This document shows positions 30,701-39,550 of a DNA stretch of 64,000 bases, piece by piece. Each line of letters opens with the position of its first letter. Position 1 is the stretch's first letter. The translations under genes and the position numbers were made by a program. The stretch is from NCBI GenBank assembly GCA_039105265.1, contig JAPFFF010000040.1, forward strand, positions 868,001 to 932,000. Reading direction: 5' to 3'. The notes beneath the pieces were generated by a model. The model worked only from the letters and a program-made list of their open reading frames with translations. It was not told the DNA's origin and ran no database searches. This DNA comes from Tritrichomonas musculus (lineage: Eukaryota > Parabasalia > Tritrichomonadida > Tritrichomonadidae).

Positions 30701-32570
30701 GCATCATCAAAACTTTGACGATGACGAAGCAAGACAGGATGTTGCTGTTTCCTGAGGACAAGTAAGAAGTCCAACTCTCTGTCATCTTGAGCATTAAGTT
30801 GGTGACATATGATGTGAAAAGTGACTCACTTTCAGGCAGTTTGCTAATTAACCGTTCTTGTATCGTGCTCAGAATTATGACGGACTTTGACATCATGTTC
30901 TTGCTCGAGTTCGCCATCAGATTCAAAATTGACTGAAGAACGGTTTCGTCGAGATATGGAACATCAAATGAAAAAAGTGTCAAAAACGAAAAAACGAGAT
31001 CAGAGCAGTTTCTATCGATAACGATAAGTCTCAGTAAATCAGTGCACTTCTTTGTCCAATTTTTCTCAAAAAGTGACAAGCATGACAGGAACAGAAAGGC
31101 AGCTGCCCTTCTAGCAAACATGAACCGTTGTTCAGAAAATATTTGAATGAGTATTTGGTCGATTCCAGAAGGTTGCTGGTCAAACCGCCTCAATTTGACC
31201 TGTGTGATGCTCAATGCCGAAATTAACGAATTTTCATTCAATTCGCCTTCATTTGAGTTAATCAAAAAGTTCAATAACGACTTAAGTGAAGTGATGCAAC
31301 TGTCATCGAACATTGAGAGAGGGATGTCATAACCGCCGCCAACATAATGCATTGCAATCATTCCGAGACACTCAAGAAAGTTTTCTTTATAACCGTAACC
31401 GTTATTTTCCGCTTTTTTCGATTGATAATTCAATGACCAGGGCGTAACGGTCGCCTTCGACGATATCTCGACAAGTCCGTTCACAGAGAGGCAGACGAAG
31501 CCATTAAAAGTGAAGTCATAAGTAACCGCCTGTAACGGAAATGAAACTTTTTGTGAGCAGATGTAGCGACCGTTTAAAATTGAAAAAATATGGCAGCTGC
31601 ACTTCTCATTGTCAACAAAATTGATAAAGGAGCCGTTTGTCGACATCGGCATGCTGTTGTTAAGTGTAACCGTTTCCGGAACTTGAAGCTGAATGATATT
31701 TTTCACTTTATCTAATTTCGAGTCAAAAACTCGAATTTTCGGCTTCTTGTTGAAGATGATAGAATAGATGTAGCATCCATCTGAAATTGAGGGATAGGTC
31801 AAATTTGAAGGTGAATTTGAAGGTGATTGAATGTTGCCTTGAAAATCAACAATCAGGCATTTTTGACTATTATTAATAAAATAAAGTTTATCATTGACGC
31901 ATAGCATCGAGCAAAGCCCAAAATTGTTTGCTAATGTATAAAAATTTCTGGTAATTGAATGGAATCCATATTTTCCGTATCTTGTAATAATTCCATTATC
32001 ACTGCATGTATAAATGAATTCGTTCGAAACGCAAATTGCTGTCGGTGAAGATAGATTATAATTTAATATTTCAAAATCGATAAATGGATGTTGATAGGAT
32101 TCTGGATAGAATAATGATTTAATTGGAAGAGAATTAATTGAATCAATCGCTTTTTGTGCTAAATTTCGACTTGAACGATCTGATCCTGGAACTTCATTTG
32201 AGAGGATATACTTTATCATAAGAGAAAGTGATCGAGTATAAACTGAAAAATACATTTTGAGGCCAAATGAGCCAGTTGATATTATATTAATTATATCTCC
32301 AAGATCATTTAAAGAGATTTCTTGATCAATTGGATTTTGGCATTGTGCAAAAAAAGATATTAATGATTGTATTGTTTTTAACTTCATTATTAGTGGCTCT
32401 TGTTCATTTTGAGTTTTTGATAATGAATATATACTAACAGTAAACTGTATTGGAGCAAAAATATCTTTTGCAATCTGATAAGATTCGGATTGAATAGCAA
32501 ATAATCGAATATTTGATATATAATTTTGAATCTCTTCTTTAGAAGCAATTGGAGGAAGTTTGATTTCCAT
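27762..32570 (-). CDS. Large unrecognised trichomonad protein, 1,602 aa
   Basis: One uninterrupted frame from ATG 32570. I do not recognise the family. Residues about 175-390 have a beta-strand-rich pattern with repeated short units (FIYTCSDNGIITRYGKYG, YICSQKVSFPLQAV) like a degenerate beta-propeller. Residues about 390-1060 look alpha-helical, perhaps armadillo/HEAT-like. The C-terminal 500 residues are mixed, with a Trp/Phe-rich part (FRRFWEFY, FRFSGLCEAILYCC). No signal peptide, membrane segment or catalytic motif is visible. The overall plan resembles large scaffold or ubiquitin-ligase-like proteins but no HECT or RING is seen. The first ~240 codons are clearly more A+T-rich than the rest. 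A fragment of codons about 913-1070 was copied to 22310-22800. Confidence 0.85.
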   Translation of the reverse strand: MEIKLPPIASKEEIQNYISNIRLFAIQSESYQIAKDIFAPIQFTVSIYSLSKTQNEQEPLIMKLKTIQSLISFFAQCQNPIDQEISLNDLGDIINIISTGSFGLKMYFSVYTRSLSLMIKYILSNEVPGSDRSSRNLAQKAIDSINSLPIKSLFYPESYQHPFIDFEILNYNLSSPTAICVSNEFIYTCSDNGIITRYGKYGFHSITRNFYTLANNFGLCSMLCVNDKLYFINNSQKCLIVDFQGNIQSPSNSPSNLTYPSISDGCYIYSIIFNKKPKIRVFDSKLDKVKNIIQLQVPETVTLNNSMPMSTNGSFINFVDNEKCSCHIFSILNGRYICSQKVSFPLQAVTYDFTFNGFVCLSVNGLVEISSKATVTPWSLNYQSKKAENNGYGYKENFLECLGMIAMHYVGGGYDIPLSMFDDSCITSLKSLLNFLINSNEGELNENSLISALSITQVKLRRFDQQPSGIDQILIQIFSEQRFMFARRAAAFLFLSCLSLFEKNWTKKCTDLLRLIVIDRNCSDLVFSFLTLFSFDVPYLDETVLQSILNLMANSSKNMMSKSVIILSTIQERLISKLPESESLFTSYVTNLMLKMTESWTSYLSSGNSNILSCFVIVKVLMMQIMKNINRINLPLIVTERLFAVSIMQPLGNDTDEQGVKTQEIFNALLFFALHFAFKRLETTEFIQCSQKVDKNHSQISMDEFQEIDNDNRREIELLVKCANDSNWSSKSEVIHFLNEMKGKVTNLKELEKRIDQLHSIQPQPLRKIFHFLTTGEFKVVKHQDSAIFQLMNYAQWIPSSFNRLIFATFLGKIEEFQDDFLCIPRSILKPFVLSSSVTILLPLSIIKFSKVKLKESQLDFRDLQCSYDKISTYIMKEQSDEFIQPLLNLKTNMASNRRNVQKAMISAIIGFRKSDMKTVNDEIIQKLIYCRKAVSSKKMVKLLIEIVKIFALKGDRSIFNFIVEIVGGCILKKSDIFPNAKNNRSMFQFAFEFVELSRELVSTSSEFRLFLTSSEILGNPDEEINKHSHSTLDWNDIQVIRKLAFMSIINNTIAFPVVGCTFTAIDYKKDKIESVITEISKNGHKITLGNGNTYDIRNLFQYNVTSPHQINTELFDDNQIERVVNFFNIFHKYFKLNKSIMKTITYSELALNLKPLVSILYFTSLQCLSFNAKFVTNFHGIYFLSAFMEPTSSTCDIIDGDKLIVVEPINDKTVFRRFWEFYSQPQTLNFSVFESDGGYSTSPISPTTHFSVRFRFSGLCEAILYCCFQNTHSLSEMPDSCDESNVESFVFQELNDQALVYHTVTFSEYFDFVFDPDSQQVSLISPYKTVNYPIFNSALFYSIFLKVKNLTFEMRNEQWLLDRLNSFQSYDFSSFKLSRFNHMITVPCKSFEDSFLNELAIIVRNMCMKTIVPNMLKVKPIDSSLCVSWMSSMLSNFDELFQNSNTKLRTRIEGNIEINSNFDIPRMTEIFMMCAKNSLMSPASYVIWNNNSYAKPAKKGTIVCNCVIFAPGVIRVADRKTEVEMDCFILPKEHLNRTVIELLMFSKNALIFCKETHNEEAFQKVVEIMRKCQKEKIPGFTDTDLKSVDTIIQEVEELCGS

Positions 32571-33479
32571 TTTTATTTGCTTCTGAATATTAGGTTCCGC
32601 ATTAAAAGATTATTTGGCCTCAATATAAAAACATAATTACTCCTCGATATCGATATTAAAAGATATTTTAAATAATTATTATTTATTTTAAAATATAATA
32701 TATCTTTTTATTATTATTTTACTTATTATATGATTAAAATATCCAGAAAATATCAGAAAATTAATGAAATCAAAGAAGAGTTAAATTGTTTTTATATTAA
32801 GTGCGCAATATTATTTATTAATTTTTCAATATATTTATTATTAAAATAAAATTAAAAAGTAATTATATGTTTTATTTCAATATTATTAGTTATTAATTGA
32901 TAAAGTATTCTTTTTACATTTTTTATTTATTGTATAACTCAATTTTAATAATTTAACAAAGGATTGAGTATATTTCAATGAATTTTCTCAAATAATAATG
33001 GATAAGAAGAGTAGGTCAAATAAAAGCCACGATGAATTTTTTAATCTTTAATTATTTATTATTATTTTATTATATTTTTATATTATATGAAATATTAATT
33101 TTCTAAAAAAACTTAAGCTTTGACATTTTTTAACTTCTATTATCAGATATATTTACATATTGTAATTGAATTGTTTTGTGATTTGTGAAAATTGAGAAAT
33201 TAAGATTGTTCTTTTAAAATCTTGATCAAAAAAATAATTTCCTTTATTATAATAATATTTTTAAATATACATATTAATATAAATTTTAAATAAATACATT
33301 TTAACAATAATGATAAAATATTTTAATATCATATCGAATATTTAAAATGAAGAATTTAGGTGAATTTTATTGATCAAACCTAAAATTATTTCATTTAATA
33401 TTTGATTGAGCCATGATATTTTTTTATTATATAACGATTTTATTAAGAAATTTTTATTTTTGATATAAAAATAGAAATT
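32571..33479. other. A+T-rich intergenic stretch
   Basis: Very A+T-rich; nothing supportable found on either strand. Confidence 0.5.
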
Positions 33480-33840
33480 TTTTAAAATTAGACGATAGAA
33501 ACAGATAATCAATAGAGTATATTAAATAATATAATATAACATATTACATATTGTTAAATAACTCCAAAAGATTGGGCTGATTTTTGAAAAAATTAAATTG
33601 AACATATATTTTTTTTTTTTTTTTTTTTTTTTCAATGATGCTTCTGAAATATTTGATAAAACCAATTGATTATTTTCAATAGGGAACCATTTATAACTTC
33701 AAATTTTAAAATATAAATTTCTAAAAATAAGACGATAGAACCTTAATGTTGCCAAGGCTATCAACTTGATTGCGGTGAAAATATAAAATAACTCATTTTT
33801 AGTTCAAAAGCTTGGGCTGATTTTTGTTTAGAAGACTTAA
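33480..33840. repeat. Diverged direct repeat, period about 240 bp
   Basis: The blocks GACGATAGAA (33490 and 33731) and TTGGGCTGATTTTTG (about 33575 and 33811) recur in the same order and spacing. A 26-base T run separates the two units. No coding sequence. Probably an old tandem duplication. Confidence 0.6.
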
Positions 33841-34074
33841 AAAAATGTAATAATTCTCTGAAAAATTTGAATAACAATGAAAATTTTCAATTAAGGTTCT
33901 CCTTCCCAAAAAAAATGTAAATTATTCAATATTGAATTAACTCATAGAATAAATAATTCAATAGAGCATTTTTCGGAAAAAGTTTTGGTGAAAAATAAAA
34001 AAAATTTGGCCTCAACGATTAAAACTTATTTTATTTTAAATATTAACTTGTTTTTTTTATTTTATGATTTCTAT

Positions 34075-34081
34075 CTGTAAA
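34075..34081. repeat. Target-site duplication, left of hAT element
   Basis: CTGTAAA directly abuts the terminal repeat and is repeated at 37462-37468. hAT elements usually make 8 bp; here 7 bases match exactly. Confidence 0.75.
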
Positions 34082-34374
34082 TAAGGATGTCGGTTTTGGG
34101 CAATTTGTCTTTGGGTATGCCAGCCCATTGCCATTTACTGTTTGGGAAATTTGGGCAACATCAATTGAATAAAATAAACAAATTTAAGGTTCTGAGTTCG
34201 ATTAAAAATTGTTTTGTTTTTTTCTTTATATATTTATAATAAACTTTTTGATATATATTTAATCGTAATTTATATTTGAAAATGATAAAAATTTGTTAAG
34301 ATTAAATAATTTGGTTTTTTGAAAAAGTTATGAAAATTGAATAAAAAATTTTATTTCAAAGCATGTCGGCCCTT

Positions 34375-34520
34375 TGGGCAATAACCAATTTTTTTCAGAA
34401 TTTTCTTAGGTTTATATGCCCAAAAGTGGCATGCCCACCTACCCAAATTGTATAGTTTATAAGATATTTCAATAGTTTATTTACCCCATAACCGTTTGCC
34501 CACCCAGGGCAAACGGTTAT
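34375..34520. repeat. Left sub-terminal TGCCCA cluster with perfect 14-bp palindrome
   Basis: 34488-34501 (ATAACCGTTTGCCC) and 34507-34520 are perfect inverted copies with a 5-nt loop. TTTGGGCA, TGCCCAAA and GGCATGCCCACC occur just upstream, and the same ACCGTTTGCCC block recurs near the right end (37417-37427). Such sub-terminal motifs are typical binding sites for hAT transposases; that role is inferred. Confidence 0.65.
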
Positions 34521-34640
34521 TTTAGGCTAATATATTAATATTAACGAATTGCCATTTTTTTTTTTCCTCTCAAATTCAATGCCAGATTTTTTTTTCTGAA
34601 AGGATATACAATTTTCAATATTATTTATTTTTTATTACAA

Positions 34641-36737
34641 ATGAATCTTTTTGATAAAGAATGTACTGTAATAGAAGAAATTGATGATTACTGGCAAAAG
34701 GTTACTAAGCCTGTCACTTCGATTAGTGGTAGAAAAAGAAGACGAACTTTTCTGAGATGTAAATTATGCGACGAACTATTCAGATGTGATTCAACAAAAG
34801 ATGTTGACAATAGAGGTCAACTTCACTTTTGTTCTAAAGCAAGACAACTTTCTTTAACAGAAAGAGCAAAACCAATTCTAGAATATTCTCATTTTAATTT
34901 TGTAGCAGGTGCTCACCTTTCAATGAGCCAGGCAACATCTCAATCTTTATATTCTTTTTATAATACATCATTTACGTATGGATATAACGCTTTAATTCAA
35001 TTAAATCCACAAATCAACAAAAATTTGAAAATTCCAAAATCAGAAAACTTTTATAAACCTTTAAAAAGGACGCAATTTACAACAAAATTCAAACAGTATG
35101 CTGAAGAAATCGAAAAAAAGTGTTTACAGACTTTTATTGCACAAAGATATTGTTCAATTGCTCTCGATGCGGGGAAAGTAAATTCTTTGCCAATGTTAAC
35201 AATCTGTTTGAATAATCCTTTCAATAAAAATGGATCAATGTTATATAAGATAGTTTTCTATTTTAAAGGAAATACTATTGATTATCAAAACGAAATTCTC
35301 GATATTTTAAGTATTTTGAAATCACAAAATATAATAATTTGTAGTTTCATTGGAGACAATTTAAAAGCCCAAACTTGCGCGCTTAAATCAGATATAGAAG
35401 GGAGTCTTCAAAAAATTTCAGATGACCCATACATTCAGACAATTGAATGGATGAGTTGTTGCTGTCACACAACAGCTCTAGGATTTGATGACTTTGTAGC
35501 ATCAGTTGAAAAATTGTCTGATTTTAAACAAAAACTTAGTGTTGTTGTAAAGTTTTTTAGAACAAAAACTGTGGTTAACAAAATCAATGCAATCTGCCCA
35601 TCTTTCTGTCCAACTCGGTGGACAAATTTCACTGATATTATGTTGTTTTTTATCAACAAGGCAGATATTGTTACGGATTTTCTTGTTAATAATCAGCATA
35701 TAATAACAAAGTATTTCGCCAAATTAAATCAAAATGAAATCAATTTTGGAACATTTATTTTTCAAGAGATTGCTTCATTATACTGGCTACTTATTCCATA
35801 TAAAAGCTTTATCAATAAAATTGAAGCAGATTCTTTTCCAGCTTCGTACATATTTCCAATATTTGAAAATTTTTGCTCCTCATTGTATCAAACTGCTCAA
35901 AAAGCAAGCGAAATTGGTGATACTTTAGCCGTTACTTATGCGGATTCTCTTATTTCTTTTATCAAATTACGGTTTGAAAATTTATATTCTAATAGATTCC
36001 TGAAAATGTTATGGTTCTTAACTCCACAAGGAAGACTTCAAGCTCGTCATGAATATGGAGATCAATCAGAACAATATTCAGAAGATGGAAATTTAGTTTG
36101 CTGCGACATGCCTCAATTGAATATTGATCCAGACGAAATTCAAAATTGCATAAGTGATTTTATAAAGAGTTCAAAAAAAAGAATAGAGGATATCAGAAAA
36201 GCAAAAGAAAAAACAAATAAAGAAGATGATTATTGTGATTTTACTGATGTTGAAGATGGTGAAATTGAATTTGAGCAAGTAGATTGTGAACTAGTCAATA
36301 GTGAAGTATACGACAGCACATTAGAAGATGTAGAAAATATTGTTTATGAAAAAGCTGTAAGGTTGATTCAAACTTTAGATGACGACCAAAAAAAAAATAT
36401 TGAAAAAGAAATCGGAAGTATTGAAGATTATCCAAATTTAATACTTGATGAATTCCATAAGTGGATTTTAAATGGCATCACATCGCCTTCAATTATTTGC
36501 ATATATAAATATAATCCTTGGTCTTTTTGGCAAGAATATATGCATTTAAAACCAAAAAAACAGATCTTTGCAGATTTTTGTTTACGTTATCTTGCAATCA
36601 CCGCATCATCAGCTAATTGCGAAAGATCATTCCACGAAATAAATCTAGAATTAACACCTGGAAGGATGAAATCATCAGAAGAATTAATAAGATATAGAAT
36701 TAACGTTAAAAAACATAATAATTTAATTCAATTATAA
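34641..36737 (+). CDS. hAT transposase
   Basis: 698 aa. The N-terminus has a BED-like zinc-finger pattern (RCKLCDELFRCD with HFC about 28 residues on) for binding DNA. An RNase H-like core contains SIALDAGKV and SFIGDNLKAQTCAL with Asp residues at the expected catalytic places. CCCHTTALGF corresponds to the C/H motif of the hAT core. The C-terminal dimerisation domain is clear (RYLAITASSANCERSFHEIN, then RMKSSEELIRYRIN). A strongly acidic insert lies at about 535-580. No breaks are visible. The start is the first ATG of the frame. Confidence 0.9.
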   Translation: MNLFDKECTVIEEIDDYWQKVTKPVTSISGRKRRRTFLRCKLCDELFRCDSTKDVDNRGQLHFCSKARQLSLTERAKPILEYSHFNFVAGAHLSMSQATSQSLYSFYNTSFTYGYNALIQLNPQINKNLKIPKSENFYKPLKRTQFTTKFKQYAEEIEKKCLQTFIAQRYCSIALDAGKVNSLPMLTICLNNPFNKNGSMLYKIVFYFKGNTIDYQNEILDILSILKSQNIIICSFIGDNLKAQTCALKSDIEGSLQKISDDPYIQTIEWMSCCCHTTALGFDDFVASVEKLSDFKQKLSVVVKFFRTKTVVNKINAICPSFCPTRWTNFTDIMLFFINKADIVTDFLVNNQHIITKYFAKLNQNEINFGTFIFQEIASLYWLLIPYKSFINKIEADSFPASYIFPIFENFCSSLYQTAQKASEIGDTLAVTYADSLISFIKLRFENLYSNRFLKMLWFLTPQGRLQARHEYGDQSEQYSEDGNLVCCDMPQLNIDPDEIQNCISDFIKSSKKRIEDIRKAKEKTNKEDDYCDFTDVEDGEIEFEQVDCELVNSEVYDSTLEDVENIVYEKAVRLIQTLDDDQKKNIEKEIGSIEDYPNLILDEFHKWILNGITSPSIICIYKYNPWSFWQEYMHLKPKKQIFADFCLRYLAITASSANCERSFHEINLELTPGRMKSSEELIRYRINVKKHNNLIQL

Positions 36738-36920
36738 GATTATAATATAATGAATAAATAAAAAATCTATTAATTTTTCTACGTTTTTTTTTTAAAAAAT
36801 GTTTTATTCATCATGGTATTCTAATATTTTAAAAAAATATTATGAAATAATAATCTTCTATTGCTAATTGATTAGGGACTAATACTTAATGACAGATTTT
36901 TTTTTCTCACAAAATTTAAA

Positions 36921-36999
36921 CAGCATATTTTTCTCCCTTTCAATTTGTAATAAAGAAAATAACAAATTGAATTGAATTGAAAGGGGAAAAAATATGCTG
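36921..36999. repeat. Long hairpin 3' of the hAT transposase gene
   Basis: CAGCATATTTTTCTCCCTTT (from 36921) pairs with its complement ending at 36999, over about 28-36 bases with a short loop and small bulges. It may act as a transcript end structure or as a sub-terminal element; function not shown. Confidence 0.7.
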
Positions 37000-37017
37000 A
37001 AAACGAAAAATACTTTT

Positions 37018-37160
37018 ACCGGAGTTTCAGTCCGGGAAAACGAAAAATATTTTTACCAGAGTTTCAGTCCGGGAAAAATAAAAAATATTTTTACCGGAGT
37101 TTCAGTCCGGGAAAACGAAAAATATTTTTACCAGAGTATCAGTCCAGTAAAATATAAAAT
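37018..37160. repeat. Four-unit tandem array, 37-38 bp period
   Basis: Units start at 37018, 37055, 37093 and 37130 and alternate ACCGGAG and ACCAGAG. Each full unit carries the small palindrome CCGGA-7 nt-TCCGG. It lies inside the right sub-terminal zone of the hAT element. An open frame across it is a by-product of the repeat. Confidence 0.8.
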
Positions 37161-37461
37161 TAATTTATTCGTTTATAAAAAAATGAATTCATTTTTTTAT
37201 AGAGAATAAAATACCAATCCAATAATTTTGTATTGAAGTTCTAATAGAACATTATAATAATTTTAATATAATTAATTAAATAATACTTTATTTAAAGTTA
37301 GTTAAAACTCATCATTTTAATCAAGTTTTCTCTCAAAATCTATAATTAAAAAATATTTGTATGAACTCATAGAATAAGTCATATTCAATAACGACCGTTT
37401 ATTTGCTGCCCAAAAACCGTTTGCCCAAAATAGATCAGAATTACCCAAATCGACATCCTTA

Positions 37462-37468
37462 CTGTAAA
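37462..37468. repeat. Target-site duplication, right of hAT element
   Basis: CTGTAAA, identical to 34075-34081. Confidence 0.75.
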
Positions 37469-37553
37469 AAAACAAAATCGATAAGATTTCATAAAAATAT
37501 TATTATCAAATCATTTGAAATATATATATATATAAATTTAATATTTGAATTTA

Positions 37554-38266
37554 TTTTTAAACTGCTTCTCAGCGGTTGTACAACTAATTGAGAGATATTC
37601 AAAAGTTTACATTTATCTACTTTCAAAATTCAATTAGGTTGTACAACCGTTTTTTCATATTTAAATAAAAAAGAATAAAAAAAAGGAATTTATGATTAGA
37701 TTTGATTTATATAATAAAAGAAATGGAAATGTATGACAGTTTGTAAGCTAGTATTGCTGAATTACTATATAGTTTGGTAATGAGCCTATATTTATTTGAA
37801 ATTTGATTATCATTAATCATGTGAACGTTCTGAGTTACTCCAAAGTGCCATGTAATTTGCATCTATTTGTTGTGTTGGAACATTTTTACTAATGATACAC
37901 GAGATTCTGATTAGCTTTCTCTAAGGAATACTAAATAAAAATGATTAGAATTCAATTATAATTTTTTCTTTTGAAAATTTGAATGATGTAAAATTTTCTT
38001 TCTATGAATTTATATTTATCTACATTCAAAAATTGTATAGAAGTTTATTCATTTCTGAAGAAAATTTAAAAAAGCAATTAAATGCACAATTTAACAATAT
38101 TTTAAATAACTTATTTAATCATTATAACTAATCAAACATTATATTGTTAATTATGAAAGTATATAAAATAAATATTCATTATGAATTTAGATATTAACGA
38201 AATTTCAAATACGAAATTTGAATTCCTCTCAAATACTTGTACAACCGTTGAGAACCAGTTTAAAAA
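37554..38266. mobile_element. 713-bp non-autonomous inverted-repeat element
   Basis: The left end (37554-37595) and right end (38226-38266) are about 41-bp inverted copies, with core TCAGCGGTTGTACAAC against its near complement. The interior also repeats GTTGTACAACCG at about 37638. There is no open frame. A target duplication is not clear. The family is unknown to me. Confidence 0.75.
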
Positions 38267-38527
38267 CGATATTTATGTATATTTTATTTGTGAAATCTCA
38301 TTGAATTTATTCTTTTAAATTTGAAAGGAGAACCTTAAATGAATATATCCTTATAATCATAAAAGAAAATCTGATTTTAATTACTAATTTAAATATTTTT
38401 TATATTATTAATAAAGATAATTATTTATGTTTTATTTATATTGGTCAGTATTATTAGATTTAATATTTCGAAATTAAACATTGTTTTATCAACAACTTCA
38501 CATCTTTCAGTAATAGGAGATGTTTTT
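38267..38527. other. A+T-rich spacer
   Basis: Nothing supportable found. Confidence 0.45.
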
Positions 38528-39050
38528 CTAGGTAATGGTTGAAATATTTTTTTTATCATCTTTAGTTATATCTATCAGAATTAAAAATAATGTTTTAATT
38601 TGAATATATTGATTTGTAACTATTTCACTTGGCTCATTCATTTGTGTAACCCCAGTAATTTGAAATAAAATTGATGCCATATATATAATATTGTCAAAAA
38701 AACTTGGTTCTATTAGTTTAGCATGCATTATGTGAATGCCACCTGTATTTACCCTTTTTTCAATTACAGGATTGATATCATATTGAGCCAATATATTGTT
38801 TCGAATAATAATGTGGGCGATAGAAGATAAAATTCTTTGATATGAATCAAAATTATTGCATTCAATTCGAACTCGACCGAAAAAATTCTCAATAATTTGT
38901 GTGCCAAATCGGTCGAGTCCGATATTTTGAAATACAAAAACCCCTGCCGACAATTGAATTCAAGCAACGAATCAGAAAAGTATTATCACCGAACGTTAAT
39001 CCCTCTGAAGATTCAACATTTGTCTGAGTAATTCCAGCATGGTGTTTCAT
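38528..39050 (-). pseudogene. Remnant of a DNA-transposon transposase or similar repeat protein
   Basis: The open part (38528-38953) contains LDRFGTQIIENFFGRVRIEC followed by a helical stretch. The ENFFG-x-(I/V)R motif resembles C-terminal parts of several cut-and-paste transposases, such as P-element-like ones. Upstream the reading continues in another frame (NVESSEGLTFGDNTFLIR), so the coding sequence is broken by at least one frameshift. Only a C-terminal part is present. The family assignment is tentative. Confidence 0.45.
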
Positions 39051-39112
39051 GAAACTATTTTGAATGTAAAATTGTTATAATATGTTAAAAGCAATATTCA
39101 ACAAATCTAACC

Positions 39113-39113
<1 letters not shown>

Positions 39114-39145
<32 letters not shown>
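39114..39145. repeat. 32-base poly(T) run
   Basis: An uninterrupted T tract about 175 bp outside the presumed left end of the Polinton. Confidence 0.9.
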
Positions 39146-39146
<1 letters not shown>

Positions 39147-39465
39147 AAAGAGATTGGTTAATCATGGCCTCATCCCAGCATGTAAAAGGTAACATATACA
39201 AAGTAAGATCATATTTATCCCTCTTTTAAAAGAATTTCTAAATTTTGAAATGAGAATAAATTCAATGCATAATAATCGGACATTTTGGCATAATCAGAAT
39301 CATCGGTTAACGTGTTACCAGTAGTATATACGAGTCGGTTTCCGCTGGGGCTGGCACCCCAAGCGTCAACACGAACTCGTCATAAAAGAAAAAGAAAAGA
39401 AAAGAAAAAGAAAAGAAAAGAAAAAAGAAAAAAAGAAAAAAATATTCTTGTTCTCACTACTGCTC

Positions 39466-39531
39466 CCCATCAATGAAACGGCACAGGTACCCCACCCCAC
39501 AACCGCCCATCTATGAAACGGCACAGGTACC
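39466..39531. repeat. Two direct repeats near the Polinton's left end
   Basis: ATGAAACGGCACAGGTACC with its 5' CCCATC context occurs at 39466-39491 and 39506-39531, 40 bp apart. An (AAAAG)n tract (39385-39440) precedes them. Such sub-repeats are common in Polinton terminal repeats. Confidence 0.75.
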
Positions 39532-39550
39532 AGCCCCGAGAATCTCGTAC

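Larger units (their letters stand above)
34082..37461 (+). mobile_element. hAT-superfamily DNA transposon, apparently complete
   Basis: 3,380 bp between imperfect terminal inverted repeats of about 23 bp (TAAGGATGTCGGTTTTGGGC at the left, and its near complement at 37439-37461). It is flanked by CTGTAAA on both sides. It encodes one full-length transposase. Both sub-terminal zones are crowded with TTGGGCA/TGCCCAA motifs. A long hairpin and a tandem array lie 3' of the gene. The open gene suggests a fairly recent insertion. Confidence 0.9.

Noticed and set aside
34190-34210. Possible tRNA B box (GAGTTCGATTA)
   Set aside because: No acceptor, anticodon or T-stem pairing around it.
36994-37209. 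71-codon frame with repeated SFSPGK-like units
   Set aside because: Produced by the four-unit tandem array of the hAT element.
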